Of a stretch of DNA of 64,000 nt, positions 16,567 to 28,200 are shown in pieces (the first letter of the stretch is position 1; the number at the start of each line of letters is the position of its first letter). The DNA comes from Carboxylicivirga mesophila (lineage in GTDB: Bacteria > Bacteroidota > Bacteroidia > Bacteroidales > Marinilabiliaceae). Location of the stretch: NCBI RefSeq assembly GCF_018271975.1, contig NZ_JAGUCN010000028.1:1-64000 (forward strand), in the 5' to 3' direction. The notes beneath the pieces are model-generated. The model saw nothing but the letters and a program-made list of their open reading frames with translations. It was not told the DNA's origin and ran no database searches. Made by a program: the position numbers and the translations under genes.

Positions 16567-19500
16567 ATGAAACAAAAACTACTATTAAAACTCCATTTGG
16601 CCGTAATACTAATGGCCATGGCAGTAGCTGTTGGTAATGCCCAACAGTATGTAGATGGAAAGTTGAAAGGGAAGGTTAGAGTGAAGCTGGAAGCAGCTAG
16701 TTTAAAATCTTTCTCTAAACTAAAGTCGACCAAAAATGGTATTGAAACCGGTATTGTTGCTTTTGATGCCGTGTCGGCTAAGGTGGCTGCCAGTGGAATG
16801 CAACGTGTCATTCCTTATGCACCAAAGTTTGAAGAGAAATATCGCCGTTATGGATTGAATCTATGGTACGAAATAGAGTATGATACGGATTTTGATCCTC
16901 AGGAAGTGGTAAATGAATACGAAAAGCTTGGTGAAGTATCGCATGCAGAAGTGATTCGGGAAGTATCACTTGGTGATGCACAGCCCGCAGCCGTATTTAG
17001 TTCATCTCAGGTTAACAATTTGCCTTTTGATGATCCTAAGCTAGGAAATCAGTGGCACTACCACAACGATGGAACCGTATTGGATGGGGCTGTTGCCGGT
17101 GCAGACATTAATCTTTTTGAAGCCTGGAAAACACAAACTGGTTCGTCTGATGTTGTGGTTGCGATTATAGATGGCGGTATTGATATTCTGCACGAAGATT
17201 TGAAAGATGCAGTGTGGGTGAATGATGCTGAGTTAAACGGCGAAAATGGCGTTGATGATGATGGGAATGGTTACATTGACGATATCTATGGCTATAACTT
17301 TGCAAAAGACAGGGCTGAAATAGAGCCTCATTTTCATGGTACGCATGTGGCCGGTACGGTTGGTGCGGTGAATGGTAATGGCAAAGGAGTGAGTGGTATT
17401 GCCGGAGGTGATGGCATTAATCCTGGTGTCAGACTGATGTCATGCCAGATATTAGTAAATAATGGTAATCCAGGGGGAATGGCTGAAGCCCTTATTTATG
17501 CCGCTAATAACGGAGCAGTCATTGCACAAAACTCGTGGGGTTGGCCTAGTCCGGATGTTTATGAGCAGTTGGTATTGGATGCTATCGATTATTTTGTTGC
17601 TGAAGCCGGTGCTTATCAGGGCTCGCCTATGAAAGGCGGAGTGGCTATTTTTGCTGCAGGTAACGAAGGGGTTGAAGGCAATTATTACCCTGGTGCATAT
17701 GAGTCAACAGTGGCCGTTGCAGCCATCGATTATACCAATAAAATGGCCTCTTATTCTTCATATGGCGAATGGGTTGATGTTAGTGCACCGGGCGGTTATA
17801 CAGGTGATGCAGAAGCTGGTGGAGTGTTAAGTACTTACCCTGATAATTCGTATGGATTTACTAATGGAACATCGATGGCTTGTCCACATGTTTCCGGTAT
17901 TGCAGCTTTGGTTGTATCAGAGCATGGTGGTGCAGGATTCACAGCTGATCGCCTTAAGCGCCATTTAGTTACTTCTGTCAATGATTTGGAACCCTATTTA
18001 ACGCCCAACCAAGTTGGTAAGCACGGTAGCGGGTTTATCGATGCGGCCAAGGCTTTGAAATCCGGTTCGGTGAGTAATCCACCGGCGAAGGTGACTGATT
18101 TGTTAGTTCAAACATCACAAGATGAGGCAAAAGTAGAATGGAGTGTTGTTGCTGATGCTGACGATGAGATTGGAAGCAGCTACACATTATATTGGAGTAA
18201 GAATCCATTTGATGCAAATACTTTGGCTTCGGCAGCCTCAACCGTCATCACACGTTATTTCGACAGTGTTGGCGATAAAGTAGAATATTCGCTTAAAGAC
18301 CTGGCGCCAAACACAAATTATTATTTTGCTGTTAAGGCATTTGACCGTTGGGGAAATGAATCAGAATTGTCAGATGTGCAGATGGTGGCTACCAATAATG
18401 GTCCATCCCTTGAAGTGCTTGTTAATGAGCCGGCTTTAGCTATTGATGTAAAGAGCAATGCAATTGTGTCATCCACTATTCAGCTAAACAATAACGATGA
18501 GGGCTTGTTAAAGTGGAGCTCATATATTGGCTTGGCTTCAACAGAACTGGATGAATATAATCTTGGTATTTATCAACCCGTTAACGTTTCAAGAAGCTTT
18601 AGTACAAATATTCAGGCCAGCTCGGTTGAAAGTTATGAAACAGTTGAAGCGCCTGTTGCAATGGAAATGGACGATCGTCTGACGCTGAAGTCTTCAGCAT
18701 CATATGTATACATTGGCGAGGAAGATGTGACGCTGACCAATTCGGCTGCAACGCGTTTTTTTGTTGAGAAAGGATTTAATGTAACCAACTTTTGGGTGGA
18801 TTTAAATATAGATCCTGAATACGGACCTGCAACCATTGAGTTTTATAAAGGCCCGCAAATACAGGATGCCCAATTAATTACTTCTCAGAATATTGAGTCG
18901 GAAGGAGCCTATCAGATTGCTTATTATCTGGATGTGGAAGAGCAGGTTTATTTCGAACCCAATAATTATTACTGGGTAGTGGTGCACACTCCTGCGGGTA
19001 ACCTATTTCCATTGGGTTTAACTAAAGAAAAAGAAGAGTATTACTCAGAGCAGTGTTTGTTTAGTTCAAATGGCGGACAGACCTGGGAGTTTGTTAATGA
19101 TATTTATGGTGAGACGGACGATTGGGTGTGGAGTTTAACTTTACGCAGTTTATCGGCTCATTTGGGAGATTATATCACTTTGACTCCATCTGCGGGCGAA
19201 GTGTCTGGTAATAGCAGTGAGGCCTTGGAGTTATCGGTGAATGCAAATAATTTAATCGATGGAACGTACAATGAGCACGTTATTTTTGCCTCTAATGATC
19301 CTGATAATAAGTTGGTAAAAGAGAAAGTGAGCATTGATGTTGACGGGCATGATCCTATTCTTAAATCACAGTCTATCATTGACTATGGAAATTTGTTTAT
19401 CGGTAAAACCAAAACCTTGGATATCCAGGTGGTTAATGAAGGATATGCGGGTTATTCTCTAAGCAAATGGCAAATTAGTTCAGACAATCCCGATTACAAA

Positions 19501-22500
19501 GTCAACAGTGTCAGTTCGCATTATATACCGGCAAGAGGTGAAGCAACGGTGCGTATTACTTTCACACCATCTGTGGCGGGTGCTCAATATGCAAACATCC
19601 TGATGAATAATGGAAGCTATTCGCATTCATTTAAGTTGGCCGGTACAGCAGTAGAACCAGCAGAGGTTACTATTACGCCTGCAACAGCCTCAATTGGCAC
19701 TGGATTAACCGTTGGCGATGCCGTTGCACCGGTTTCATTTGATATTACTAATACAGGTAATTACCCGCTGAGCTATGCCATTCCTTCTTTTGCGGAGGGT
19801 TATAATGTAGAAGGCTTGGAACGACCAATTAATGAGTTTGGCTATTCATATACTTATGCCTTAGACCTTGGACCTAGTTATCAAAACTTGATAGGCATTG
19901 AGCACGGATGGAAAGATATCAGCACTGCAACTAATATACTTGATGACGTGAAGGGTATGGATTATGCCGTTGAATTGGATCTTGGATTCTCATTCCCGTT
20001 TTATGATCGTTTCTACGACAAAGTATGGGTTAACGAACAGGGTGTATTGGTTTTTGGTGAAAATGGTAACATTCGTATTAATAATGGAAATAACACCACG
20101 TTAAGCCGCATTCGGGAAATGGATATGATTTCGGCTGCAATGATGGATGCCAAATTTGACAGTCAGCAAGCTGCTGTGTTTTACGAGCGCTCAGAAGGAG
20201 AGTTCAGAGTTCACTACAAGTACATATCAATAGGCGGTCGTTCAGTTAATTTGCAGATTGTATTATATGCCAATGGAGATTTTGATATTCTGTTTGGTCA
20301 GGTTGCACGACTAAACAACGAGAAGCCTAACTACTTTGTTGGAATAACAGATAAAGAAAACGGACAACATGCATTTGCTTCCAACAGTGATTATCCATTA
20401 TCATTTGGTGTTACAACAGATTATAACTCGCATTTCCACTTTAAGCATCCCGGTGAAAACATGGTGGTTAATGCAAGCAATGCTTTTGGTACATTATTGC
20501 CTAACGAAAGTGCTACTGTAACGCTTGAGTTTGATACGCAGAATGCTTTACAAGGTGATGTATTTCAACGTGTACCTATTGTAAGCAATGATGTAAATAA
20601 TCCAATGTCCATCTTTGAAGTGACAGCTAACTTTATTTCAGGAGGCCAGGCTATTTTACAGCTATCAAATGATACGGTTGACTTCGGCGATATTTTAAAA
20701 ACATCGGCTGCTGAACTACCACTGCAAATAATCAATACAGGAACGGCCAGCGAGGACATTGTTAGTATCGCATTTTCATCAGCTGATTTTAGCACCGATG
20801 TAGTTATTCCTTACGCAGTTAATCCTCGTCAATCGATATACTTGCCAATTGCAGCTAACACTTCGATGGCTAAAGAAGCCACAGGAACAGCAACCATCAC
20901 TTTCGAAGGAGGAACTGTTTTTGAAGTAGAGCTATTGGCTAATGTAAAGGAGAATCCGGTTATTGGAGTTAATCCATCACAAGGATTTACAGAAACAGTG
21001 AATGCGCGTTCGTTTAAAGATGTGGATGTAACAATTGCCAATACCGGCTTAGGACAGTTGGAAGTGTCAGTGCTGCCTAACGAATGGTGTTATCCGGTGA
21101 GCACAGGTGGCCAAACTGGAGAAATAAGTGATTACGATTATTCCTATTCGATGGGAACAGGAAACGGTTGGGTAGATATTCTGGATGTAGCGAAAGAGTC
21201 TAACTTATTGGAAGAGTTTTGGTATAGTGGTGCTGCAAAGCCATACATTGCACTGCCATTGGATCAGCCATTCTATTATTATGGTCAAGAGTATAATACC
21301 ATTTACATTGGAGCAATGGGGTGGATTACTTTTATTGAGCCGGTTGATGTAACAAATGTATTTGAAATGCCGAGGGAATTTCCGGCTGAAGATAAGTTTG
21401 TCGGAGCATTGGCACCAATGGTTGGCCCTCATAACAACGCACCGCGCACTACCTATGAAAAAACTGGTATTTATTACCACCGTTTTGAGGATGTGTTTGT
21501 GGTTACTTTCCATCAGTTTGTTGACTTAACTGGCGCTATGAGCAAACCATACAGTTTCCAGATAGTATTGCATGATAATGGTCGTATCGATTTTAACTAC
21601 CGTCATTTTGATTCAGTTAAAGTATATGGTATCATAGGCATCGAAAGTCCCGATGAAAAAGAAGGCCTGGTAATGCACCACGAGTTGTTTAATGGCTCGT
21701 ACGAACCGTTCTCATATTCTATCTTCCCAATTAAGAAAGAGGTGGTAGAACCGCAATCGGAGAAAGTGGTAACCATGCGTTTGGATACGAAGAATCTTTA
21801 CGATGGTAATTATTATTACGATCTGCCAATTGCTAATAACTCAGTAGATGCTCCTAATGTGCAATTGCCAGTTAATTTAACCGTTGTTGGTCAGCCTGAC
21901 ATTACTGTTGAAAACATTACTTCTGAGGTATGGTATGTGCAGGATTCAGTCTATGTTGAGGGTTTCAAAATCAGAAACGAGGGAACCAAGGCTATTCAGT
22001 TGGCTTCGTCAACAACTACGGCAGACAGCGACCTAAAAGTTGAGTTTTATTATCCGGCTAATGGAAACATGGTGAGTGGATACCCTGAAGGTTATGTTGC
22101 TTTGGATGATTTTATTGGAAAGCAATTGTATGCGAACCTGTTTATGGGTCAATTACTAATTGAAGATGGAGCCATACTTGAGCCGGGTGAGGAATGGCAA
22201 TGCTTTGTGACTTATTCGCCAGCACAGGTTGGTTCATCATCAGCTTCTTCTATGATATATGATATTGATGGAAATGTAGCCGTAACGTGGTCAGCTAGCA
22301 TGACAAGCCTACTGCCACCTGTAGCCACTCTTGGCGATGATGTTATTGTGATGGCAGATAATCCTACACATCAGGAGGTGCGTCAGCTCGCTGTTGCAAA
22401 CACCAATGGTAGCAGCACACTTGAATGGAGCGCCAAACTTCGCTTCAGCAGAGGCGAAGAAGCGCCGGAGGAGGCTTATGCCACACCAATGGCAACAGTT

Positions 22501-24093
22501 GCAAGTGATGTATTAAAGGCCGCTTTAGCACAGGATGCTGCCGTAGCTGGAACCGCAGGCTTAAAAGCAACTACAGCTTACAATCGTACTTTGAAGCATA
22601 CCGATAAAGAAGAAGTTGAGAATTGGTTAGGTTTTGGATTTGCCAATGCCTTTATTTCGGCTACTAAGTTTACTGTACCAGATGATGGTTTCCTCTTATC
22701 GCATGTTGAAACATGGTACCGTCACGAAAGTCAGTCGACAGGTACATTGTATGTTGAAATTCTGGCCGGTGGAACTTCTATTGAGCATGCAAGCATCGTG
22801 GGGCAGGGCTCGCTGAAGTATGAAGAAGAAGGTTATGGTGACGTTGGAAAATTTCAGACGATTGCATTAGATGAACCGGTTTATCTTTATCCTGGAGAAG
22901 ATTTTTATGTAGTCATAAAATATCCATTGGGAGTGAGTAATCCACAGGGGAAAATCAACGACTATGCCAATGCGACTGAAGGGCGTTATTTCTTCCAGTA
23001 TGAGGGAGAATGGAGCGATATCTATGCGACTCAGTTCTACGATAACGCCTTTCTGGTGAGAGTACATGAGTTTGAGTTTAAGGAAATGACCTGGCTTAAG
23101 TTAGCTCAAAAACAAGGTACAGTTGAGGCCGGGCAAACATTTGATTTGGATATTACTTTCGATGCAGCATATTCGCAGGAATATGTTAATAAGGCTGAAA
23201 TTGTGATTACAACCAATGATCCTGTAACCAAAGAGTTATCAGCTGATTTGTATCTGTTGATGAATAAAGGGCCACACTTTGAGCACATTGAGGGCAATAA
23301 GATGATTGAGGAAAATACAACTTCAACCCTTAAGTTCTCAGTGAAAGACATGGAGCAGGATAGTTACACAGTGATATTGGAAGCAGCTGCAGACTGGATG
23401 CAAATGACAACGAATGAAGGAGGTGTTGTGGAAATAACTATGACGCCGGATTATTTTGCCCAGGGACTGCACGACATCCAGTTAGTAGGAACCGATGAGC
23501 ATGGCGAGCAAACCAGTTTCACCTATCCAATTGAGGTGATTAATATTAACCGTGATCCTTACTTTACTTATGGCGAGTTGAAAGATACGGTTATGGTATT
23601 GGAGCATGGAGCTCATGAAATTCCGTTTGAGGAATTGATTGCCGATTACGACATGGATGAAATGAGTTATAATGTATCACTTAGCAACGAGGAAATTATT
23701 GACTTGTTTGTTGGCGAATCGGGCATTGTATTAACACCTTTTACTATTGGTACTGTTGATCTGACCATCTCAGGTATTGATGAGCACGGTGCAAAACTAA
23801 ATGGTAGCTTCAAGATTACAGTGGTGAATCGCACCGGTTTTGATTCGGTAGAAGATGGACGGATTGAGATTTATCCTAACCCGGCCTGCGACTATTTAAT
23901 GGTGCGTTGGAATCAGCAAAATAGTGATGCTGTTACTATTCGTTTCATGAATGCAACAGGTGCTATGGTTGAGGAAGTAAAATCGAATGGTTCGGAGCAA
24001 CGCATCAATGTTGGGCATTTGTCTAAAGGTGTTTACCTGGTTGAGGTAGTGTCTGGAAGCGAATCATATGTAACCAAGGTTATTAAAAAATAA
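16567..24093 (+). CDS. Giant subtilisin-family (S8) protease, T9SS cargo, copy 1
   Basis: A 2,508-residue exported protease. After the signal peptide (cleavage near NAQQ, ~residue 26) comes a prodomain (~27-140), then an S8 peptidase domain (~180-495). The triad is complete: Asp202 in IIDGG, His257 in HGTHVAG, Ser436 in GTSMACPHVSG, with oxyanion Asn366 in AAGNEG. A fibronectin type III domain follows (~502-610). The long remainder has ASPM/Hydin-like beta-sandwich segments (e.g. DYGNLFIGKTKTL near 935), two segments of the type YGxxYNxxYI-GWI-F (~1135 and ~1570), an Asn/Asp-rich cadherin-like module near 2300-2410 and a type A T9SS sorting domain (~2434-2508). It should be secreted to the surface and cleave external proteins. 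It pairs with the lipoprotein gene downstream. Confidence 0.93.
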   Translation: MKQKLLLKLHLAVILMAMAVAVGNAQQYVDGKLKGKVRVKLEAASLKSFSKLKSTKNGIETGIVAFDAVSAKVAASGMQRVIPYAPKFEEKYRRYGLNLWYEIEYDTDFDPQEVVNEYEKLGEVSHAEVIREVSLGDAQPAAVFSSSQVNNLPFDDPKLGNQWHYHNDGTVLDGAVAGADINLFEAWKTQTGSSDVVVAIIDGGIDILHEDLKDAVWVNDAELNGENGVDDDGNGYIDDIYGYNFAKDRAEIEPHFHGTHVAGTVGAVNGNGKGVSGIAGGDGINPGVRLMSCQILVNNGNPGGMAEALIYAANNGAVIAQNSWGWPSPDVYEQLVLDAIDYFVAEAGAYQGSPMKGGVAIFAAGNEGVEGNYYPGAYESTVAVAAIDYTNKMASYSSYGEWVDVSAPGGYTGDAEAGGVLSTYPDNSYGFTNGTSMACPHVSGIAALVVSEHGGAGFTADRLKRHLVTSVNDLEPYLTPNQVGKHGSGFIDAAKALKSGSVSNPPAKVTDLLVQTSQDEAKVEWSVVADADDEIGSSYTLYWSKNPFDANTLASAASTVITRYFDSVGDKVEYSLKDLAPNTNYYFAVKAFDRWGNESELSDVQMVATNNGPSLEVLVNEPALAIDVKSNAIVSSTIQLNNNDEGLLKWSSYIGLASTELDEYNLGIYQPVNVSRSFSTNIQASSVESYETVEAPVAMEMDDRLTLKSSASYVYIGEEDVTLTNSAATRFFVEKGFNVTNFWVDLNIDPEYGPATIEFYKGPQIQDAQLITSQNIESEGAYQIAYYLDVEEQVYFEPNNYYWVVVHTPAGNLFPLGLTKEKEEYYSEQCLFSSNGGQTWEFVNDIYGETDDWVWSLTLRSLSAHLGDYITLTPSAGEVSGNSSEALELSVNANNLIDGTYNEHVIFASNDPDNKLVKEKVSIDVDGHDPILKSQSIIDYGNLFIGKTKTLDIQVVNEGYAGYSLSKWQISSDNPDYKVNSVSSHYIPARGEATVRITFTPSVAGAQYANILMNNGSYSHSFKLAGTAVEPAEVTITPATASIGTGLTVGDAVAPVSFDITNTGNYPLSYAIPSFAEGYNVEGLERPINEFGYSYTYALDLGPSYQNLIGIEHGWKDISTATNILDDVKGMDYAVELDLGFSFPFYDRFYDKVWVNEQGVLVFGENGNIRINNGNNTTLSRIREMDMISAAMMDAKFDSQQAAVFYERSEGEFRVHYKYISIGGRSVNLQIVLYANGDFDILFGQVARLNNEKPNYFVGITDKENGQHAFASNSDYPLSFGVTTDYNSHFHFKHPGENMVVNASNAFGTLLPNESATVTLEFDTQNALQGDVFQRVPIVSNDVNNPMSIFEVTANFISGGQAILQLSNDTVDFGDILKTSAAELPLQIINTGTASEDIVSIAFSSADFSTDVVIPYAVNPRQSIYLPIAANTSMAKEATGTATITFEGGTVFEVELLANVKENPVIGVNPSQGFTETVNARSFKDVDVTIANTGLGQLEVSVLPNEWCYPVSTGGQTGEISDYDYSYSMGTGNGWVDILDVAKESNLLEEFWYSGAAKPYIALPLDQPFYYYGQEYNTIYIGAMGWITFIEPVDVTNVFEMPREFPAEDKFVGALAPMVGPHNNAPRTTYEKTGIYYHRFEDVFVVTFHQFVDLTGAMSKPYSFQIVLHDNGRIDFNYRHFDSVKVYGIIGIESPDEKEGLVMHHELFNGSYEPFSYSIFPIKKEVVEPQSEKVVTMRLDTKNLYDGNYYYDLPIANNSVDAPNVQLPVNLTVVGQPDITVENITSEVWYVQDSVYVEGFKIRNEGTKAIQLASSTTTADSDLKVEFYYPANGNMVSGYPEGYVALDDFIGKQLYANLFMGQLLIEDGAILEPGEEWQCFVTYSPAQVGSSSASSMIYDIDGNVAVTWSASMTSLLPPVATLGDDVIVMADNPTHQEVRQLAVANTNGSSTLEWSAKLRFSRGEEAPEEAYATPMATVASDVLKAALAQDAAVAGTAGLKATTAYNRTLKHTDKEEVENWLGFGFANAFISATKFTVPDDGFLLSHVETWYRHESQSTGTLYVEILAGGTSIEHASIVGQGSLKYEEEGYGDVGKFQTIALDEPVYLYPGEDFYVVIKYPLGVSNPQGKINDYANATEGRYFFQYEGEWSDIYATQFYDNAFLVRVHEFEFKEMTWLKLAQKQGTVEAGQTFDLDITFDAAYSQEYVNKAEIVITTNDPVTKELSADLYLLMNKGPHFEHIEGNKMIEENTTSTLKFSVKDMEQDSYTVILEAAADWMQMTTNEGGVVEITMTPDYFAQGLHDIQLVGTDEHGEQTSFTYPIEVININRDPYFTYGELKDTVMVLEHGAHEIPFEELIADYDMDEMSYNVSLSNEEIIDLFVGESGIVLTPFTIGTVDLTISGIDEHGAKLNGSFKITVVNRTGFDSVEDGRIEIYPNPACDYLMVRWNQQNSDAVTIRFMNATGAMVEEVKSNGSEQRINVGHLSKGVYLVEVVSGSESYVTKVIKK

Positions 24094-24135
24094 GCAATTA
24101 TAAAGGATCAGTGTAAATACTAGTTGACAGGAGTA

Positions 24136-24178
24136 GAATCGGAAGCTGATGCAACGGATTGTATTAGCTTTCCGGTTC
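24136..24178 (+). promoter_or_regulatory. Intercistronic hairpin between protease 1 and its lipoprotein
   Basis: About 15 base pairs form between GAATCGGAAGCTGAT (24136-24150) and ATTAGCTTTCCGGTTC (24163-24178), with one bulged base, two G-U pairs and a 12-nt loop. There is no strong T-run, so it fits a processing or stability element, or a leaky terminator. An equivalent hairpin occupies the same place in the second cassette. Confidence 0.55.
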
Positions 24179-24219
24179 TTCCTGATAATGTAGTTGGTCC
24201 TTTTTTAAATAGTTAGATT

Positions 24220-24642
24220 ATGAAATGGTTAAATAAAATATTGTTGGCATCAACTCTGTCCATTTTAATGACATCATGTGGAGACGATGACAAAAGCGTT
24301 GACTTAGAAAAGCCGACAGCTGATATTGAGATAACGCGTGAGAATGGGACCTATAGTCCAGGATCATCCATCTTAATAAATGCCAACTTCTTCGATAATG
24401 TCGCTTTAAAAGAGTGCCAGGTATCAATAGCCAGCCTACGTTCATTAAAAGGTTGGGATACCGACTGGGATAGTGAGATGTATAAAATATCCCTGAGCGG
24501 AAAGCAAGTAAGCTTAAACAGTGTGCGCGTTTTGGAGGATATCCCAGTTGATATTTATTATGGAGAATACCGCTTATCATTTAAAGTGCTGGATGAAGCT
24601 AATAATTATAGCATTTATGAGATTGATATATTAATCGAATAG
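24220..24642 (+). CDS. Small lipoprotein of the protease cassette, copy 1 (DUF4625-like)
   Basis: A 140-residue lipoprotein with lipobox MTSC (Cys near residue 20). The mature part reads as a single Ig-like beta-sandwich: EKPTADIEITRENGTYSPGS, a central helix/loop SLRSLKGWDTDW, and final strands YRLSFKVLD and IYEIDILIE. It resembles DUF4625-type lipoproteins of Bacteroidota, an identification from pattern memory. It follows the first giant protease by 126 bp and has a close paralogue after the second (32962-33387). Likely a periplasmic or surface partner, chaperone or anchor for the protease; this is inferred from the repeated gene pairing only. Confidence 0.8.
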   Translation: MKWLNKILLASTLSILMTSCGDDDKSVDLEKPTADIEITRENGTYSPGSSILINANFFDNVALKECQVSIASLRSLKGWDTDWDSEMYKISLSGKQVSLNSVRVLEDIPVDIYYGEYRLSFKVLDEANNYSIYEIDILIE

Positions 24643-24662
24643 GTGATTATTTGTTATTGTGT

Positions 24663-24693
24663 AACCGGCCTATGTTTATAGGTCGGTTTTTTT
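24663..24693 (+). terminator. Rho-independent terminator closing cassette 1
   Basis: AACCGGCCTAT pairs with ATAGGTCGGTT (one G-U pair) around a GTTT loop and is followed by a seven-T tract. It separates the first protease/lipoprotein cassette from the second. Confidence 0.85.
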
Positions 24694-25106
24694 ATGCCTC
24701 AAAGTTGTCAGCTTATGTCAAGGTTCACTTCACTAGCTCTTAGGTTCAGTTTTATTTCTCTTTTCTAAATCTAATAAAGACTAATAAGTGATTATTTATT
24801 CAGTTTGATTGTATAAATCAAGCCCTTTAATACCATAAATAAGAGCTTTTTAATAGCAATTTAAGGCAGGCTGTATATAGTGTTTGTACTGAGTGTAATA
24901 TGCAGATAAACAATACATTAAACAAGCAGTGTAGTGGTGATAAAGTGTTGTTGAAGGGGCATAGGAGTAATAATTCTAAGGGCGATTTTAAAAGTGCAGC
25001 AATATCGCTGTGTTAACTTTCTTTTAAGTACTTCCCAGACATAATAAATTGCCCGAAGATAGCGATAGAAATAACGTCATGATTTATTCAGATAAAATTT
25101 GTCAGG
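24694..25106 (+). other. AT-rich gap between the two protease cassettes
   Basis: No gene or convincing hairpin is seen between the terminator and the 44-codon ORF. A near-match promoter box TAAAATTTG (one base too long for TAnnTTTG) sits at ~25093-25101, just before that ORF. Confidence 0.4.
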
Positions 25107-25241
25107 ATGTCCAAGAAGAAAAAAGAAGAGATTTCAGATGAGCTAATAAAGCAGCTTATCGAGAATAATGAAGTACAGAAAGAAGCCCTTGAGAAAATAT
25201 TAAAAGGGATGAAAATCAAATCTCAGAAGAAAGTAAAATAG
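25107..25241 (+). CDS. 44-residue Lys/Glu-rich microprotein
   Basis: An ORF of 44 codons starting MSKKKKEEISDELIKQLIEN and ending SQKKVK. It is predicted to be a single charged amphipathic helix with a basic start and basic end, no signal peptide and no membrane segment. It is followed 50 bp later by the second giant protease gene. A promoter-like box precedes it closely. Coding status rests on codon pattern and clean composition only; the alternative is a chance ORF in a leader. Confidence 0.45.
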   Translation: MSKKKKEEISDELIKQLIENNEVQKEALEKILKGMKIKSQKKVK

Positions 25242-25291
25242 TCCACAGATCGAGAATCCTTTAATCAAGGAGTGGAATTAAACAACTAGAT

Positions 25292-28200
25292 ATGAAACTA
25301 AAATTACAACACACTTTTCTGCTAATAGTTTTTGTACTGCTAGGCAATGCACTAATAGCGCAGAAATATGTTGATGGAAAGCAAAGAGGCGCGATTCGTG
25401 TGAAAATGCACGCCATGCTTCAGGCTAACCTGAAGAGTATTAAAACAACCCGCAAGGGAGTAGAAACAGGAATAGTAACATTTGATGCTGTGTCGCAACA
25501 GGTGGCTGCTTATAATATGAAAAGAGTATTTCGCTACTCGCCAAAGTTTGAAGAGCGGCATCAGCAAGCGGGGCTACACTTATGGTATGAAATTGAATTT
25601 GATGAAAACTTAAACCCGGAAGAGGTGGCTCGTCAATACAATCAATTACCAGAGGTGACTTCAGCAACAATCATTCCTGAGGTTACATTGATTGGTGGAG
25701 ACATCGAACCTCAGATAAGTAGTAGCGAAGCCGTAGCTGCATTTAATGATCCTATGTTGGCAAAGCAGTGGCACTACGACAATGATGGCTCGCAAAGTTG
25801 GGCCGAGCAGGGAGCTGATATTAATCTGTCAAAAGCCTGGGAGCTTGAAACAGGTTCATCAGATGTGATTGTAGCCATCATTGATGGTGGTGTGGAAGCT
25901 GATCACCCTGACTTGAAAGATGCCATGTGGATTAATGAAACAGAGCTAAATGGTATCGAGGGTATTGATGATGATGGCAATGGGTATGTTGATGATGTTT
26001 ATGGATATAACTTCGCTAAGAAGAATGGCAGTATCACAACGCATTACCATGGTACACACGTGGCTGGGACTGTTGGAGCTGTAAGTAACAATGGAGAAGG
26101 AGTATCTGGTATTGCAGGAGGAGATGGAGTAAATCCTGGTGTGCGCTTAATGTCATGTCAGGTGTTTACCGAAGATGGCGGAGCCGGTGGTTATGCCGAA
26201 GCGATTGTATATGCTGCCGATATGGGTGCTGTTATTGGCCAGAACTCCTGGGGATGGAGTACCGATGGTGCTTATGATCCGGCTGTTTTGGAAGCCATCG
26301 ATTATTTCAACGCCAATGCAGGTTCTTATGCAGGAAGTCCAATGAAAGGCGGTGTATCCATTTTTGCTGCAGGTAACCTAGGGTACGAGTTAGATATTTA
26401 TCCAGCAGCTTATGAACCATGTATCGCGGTTGCTTCTATCGGACCAGACTTCAAAAAAGCACCTTACTCAGTCTATGCTGATTGGGTAGATGTGAGTGCT
26501 CCCGGAGGAAATGTAAATCTAGACAAAGAAGCACAAGTACTAAGTACATATGGCGATGGTGGTTATGCCTGGTTACAGGGAACGTCTATGGCTTGTCCTC
26601 ATGTATCCGGTATTGCAGCTTTGGTGGTCTCTAAGTTTAAAGCGAGCGATTTTACTGCAGATAAACTAAAGCAACACTTGCTAACATCGGTGCATGATGT
26701 GGAGCCTTATCAGGTTGAGAGTGTAAAAGGAAAAATGGGGAATGGTTACATTGATGCCTGGATGGCTCTTCAATCTGGCGATCCTTCAATTGCCCCTGAT
26801 CCTGTAAGCGGGTTCAGTGTACAAACTTCACAGGATTTTGCCACATTTATCTGGACGGTTCCTGCTGATGGCGACGATGAAAAAGCCGTTAGTTATAATC
26901 TTTACTGGAGCAAAGAACCATTCACCGAAGCTAACTTGCAATCGGCAGGCTCAACAGTGGTGAATAAATTCTTTGCCAATGTTGGCGAGGAGCTTAACTA
27001 TAGTATTGATAAGCTGGATGCCCAGACCAACTATTATTTTGCCATAAAAGCATTCGACCGTTGGGGAAATGCTTCTGAATTATCTGAGGTTGTGATGGTG
27101 GCGACCAATAATGGTCCTGAGATTGTGTTGGGCGATGAGGTGGCCTTTACAATTGATGTTAAAACAAATGCTGCAGCATCGGAAGTGTATAGCTTCCAGA
27201 ATGTTGGAGAAGGTGTATTGAACTGGAGAGCTCACATTGGCTTGGACAGTTTAAGCCTGGCCCCATTTGCCGAAAACACAGTAAGCTATCCAAACTTCAT
27301 TTCGGCGCCGGTGTTAACCGGTGTTGGTTCCGACAATGTATTGGTTGATGGCATTGTGGCTACGCCTAACTATGCGTCCATTGATGAGCGTATGCGTTAT
27401 GTTGAATATTCGACCAATGCCACAAAAATTATTGGAGAAAATGATACAACCATAACCAACTCAGCTGCTACCTGGTATCAGGTAACCGAGCCAGAAGGAT
27501 TTAATTTGACACATATGTGGCTCAACCTGAAGGTGAATCCTGAGACAGGACCTATCGTTGTGGAGGTGTGGAAAGGTTCAGTATTGCGCGATGCTGAATT
27601 ATTGTCTGCTCAAAACTACAAAACAAAAACTGCTGCATGGACCTCTCATTACGTGCAATTGGAAGAACAGATACACTTTCAGCAAGGCGATGTATATTGG
27701 GTGGTTGTACATATTCCATCAGGTAACTTATATCCTTTAGGTATTGCAGAAGAAATGTCTGAGGAATATTCTGAGAGATGTTTCATGAGCTTTAATGGCG
27801 GGCAATCATGGCGTTCATTGGCTGCCGAAATCAATAAGGACACATACGTTTGGTCGTGGGTGATGCAAAGCACTATGAACGACTTAGGTGATTACATTAC
27901 GTTTACACCAGATGAAGGTGTGTTAACAAGTGGAAGCACACAAGAGCTGGCTCTTGATATAGATGCCAGTAATCTGATTGATGGATACTACGAAGATAAT
28001 GTGGTGATCATGTCTAATGATCCGAAGAATCCGGTTGTTAGAGGAAAAGTTAAGTTTGATGTTACAGGACACGATCCAAAGCTTAATTCTGCCAAAACAG
28101 TAGATTTCGGTAACGTATTTGTTGGAGCAACAAAAACAATTGATGTACAGATTGCCAATGAAGGCTTAAGAGGTTATCAGTTGCCGACCAATGGCTATAC

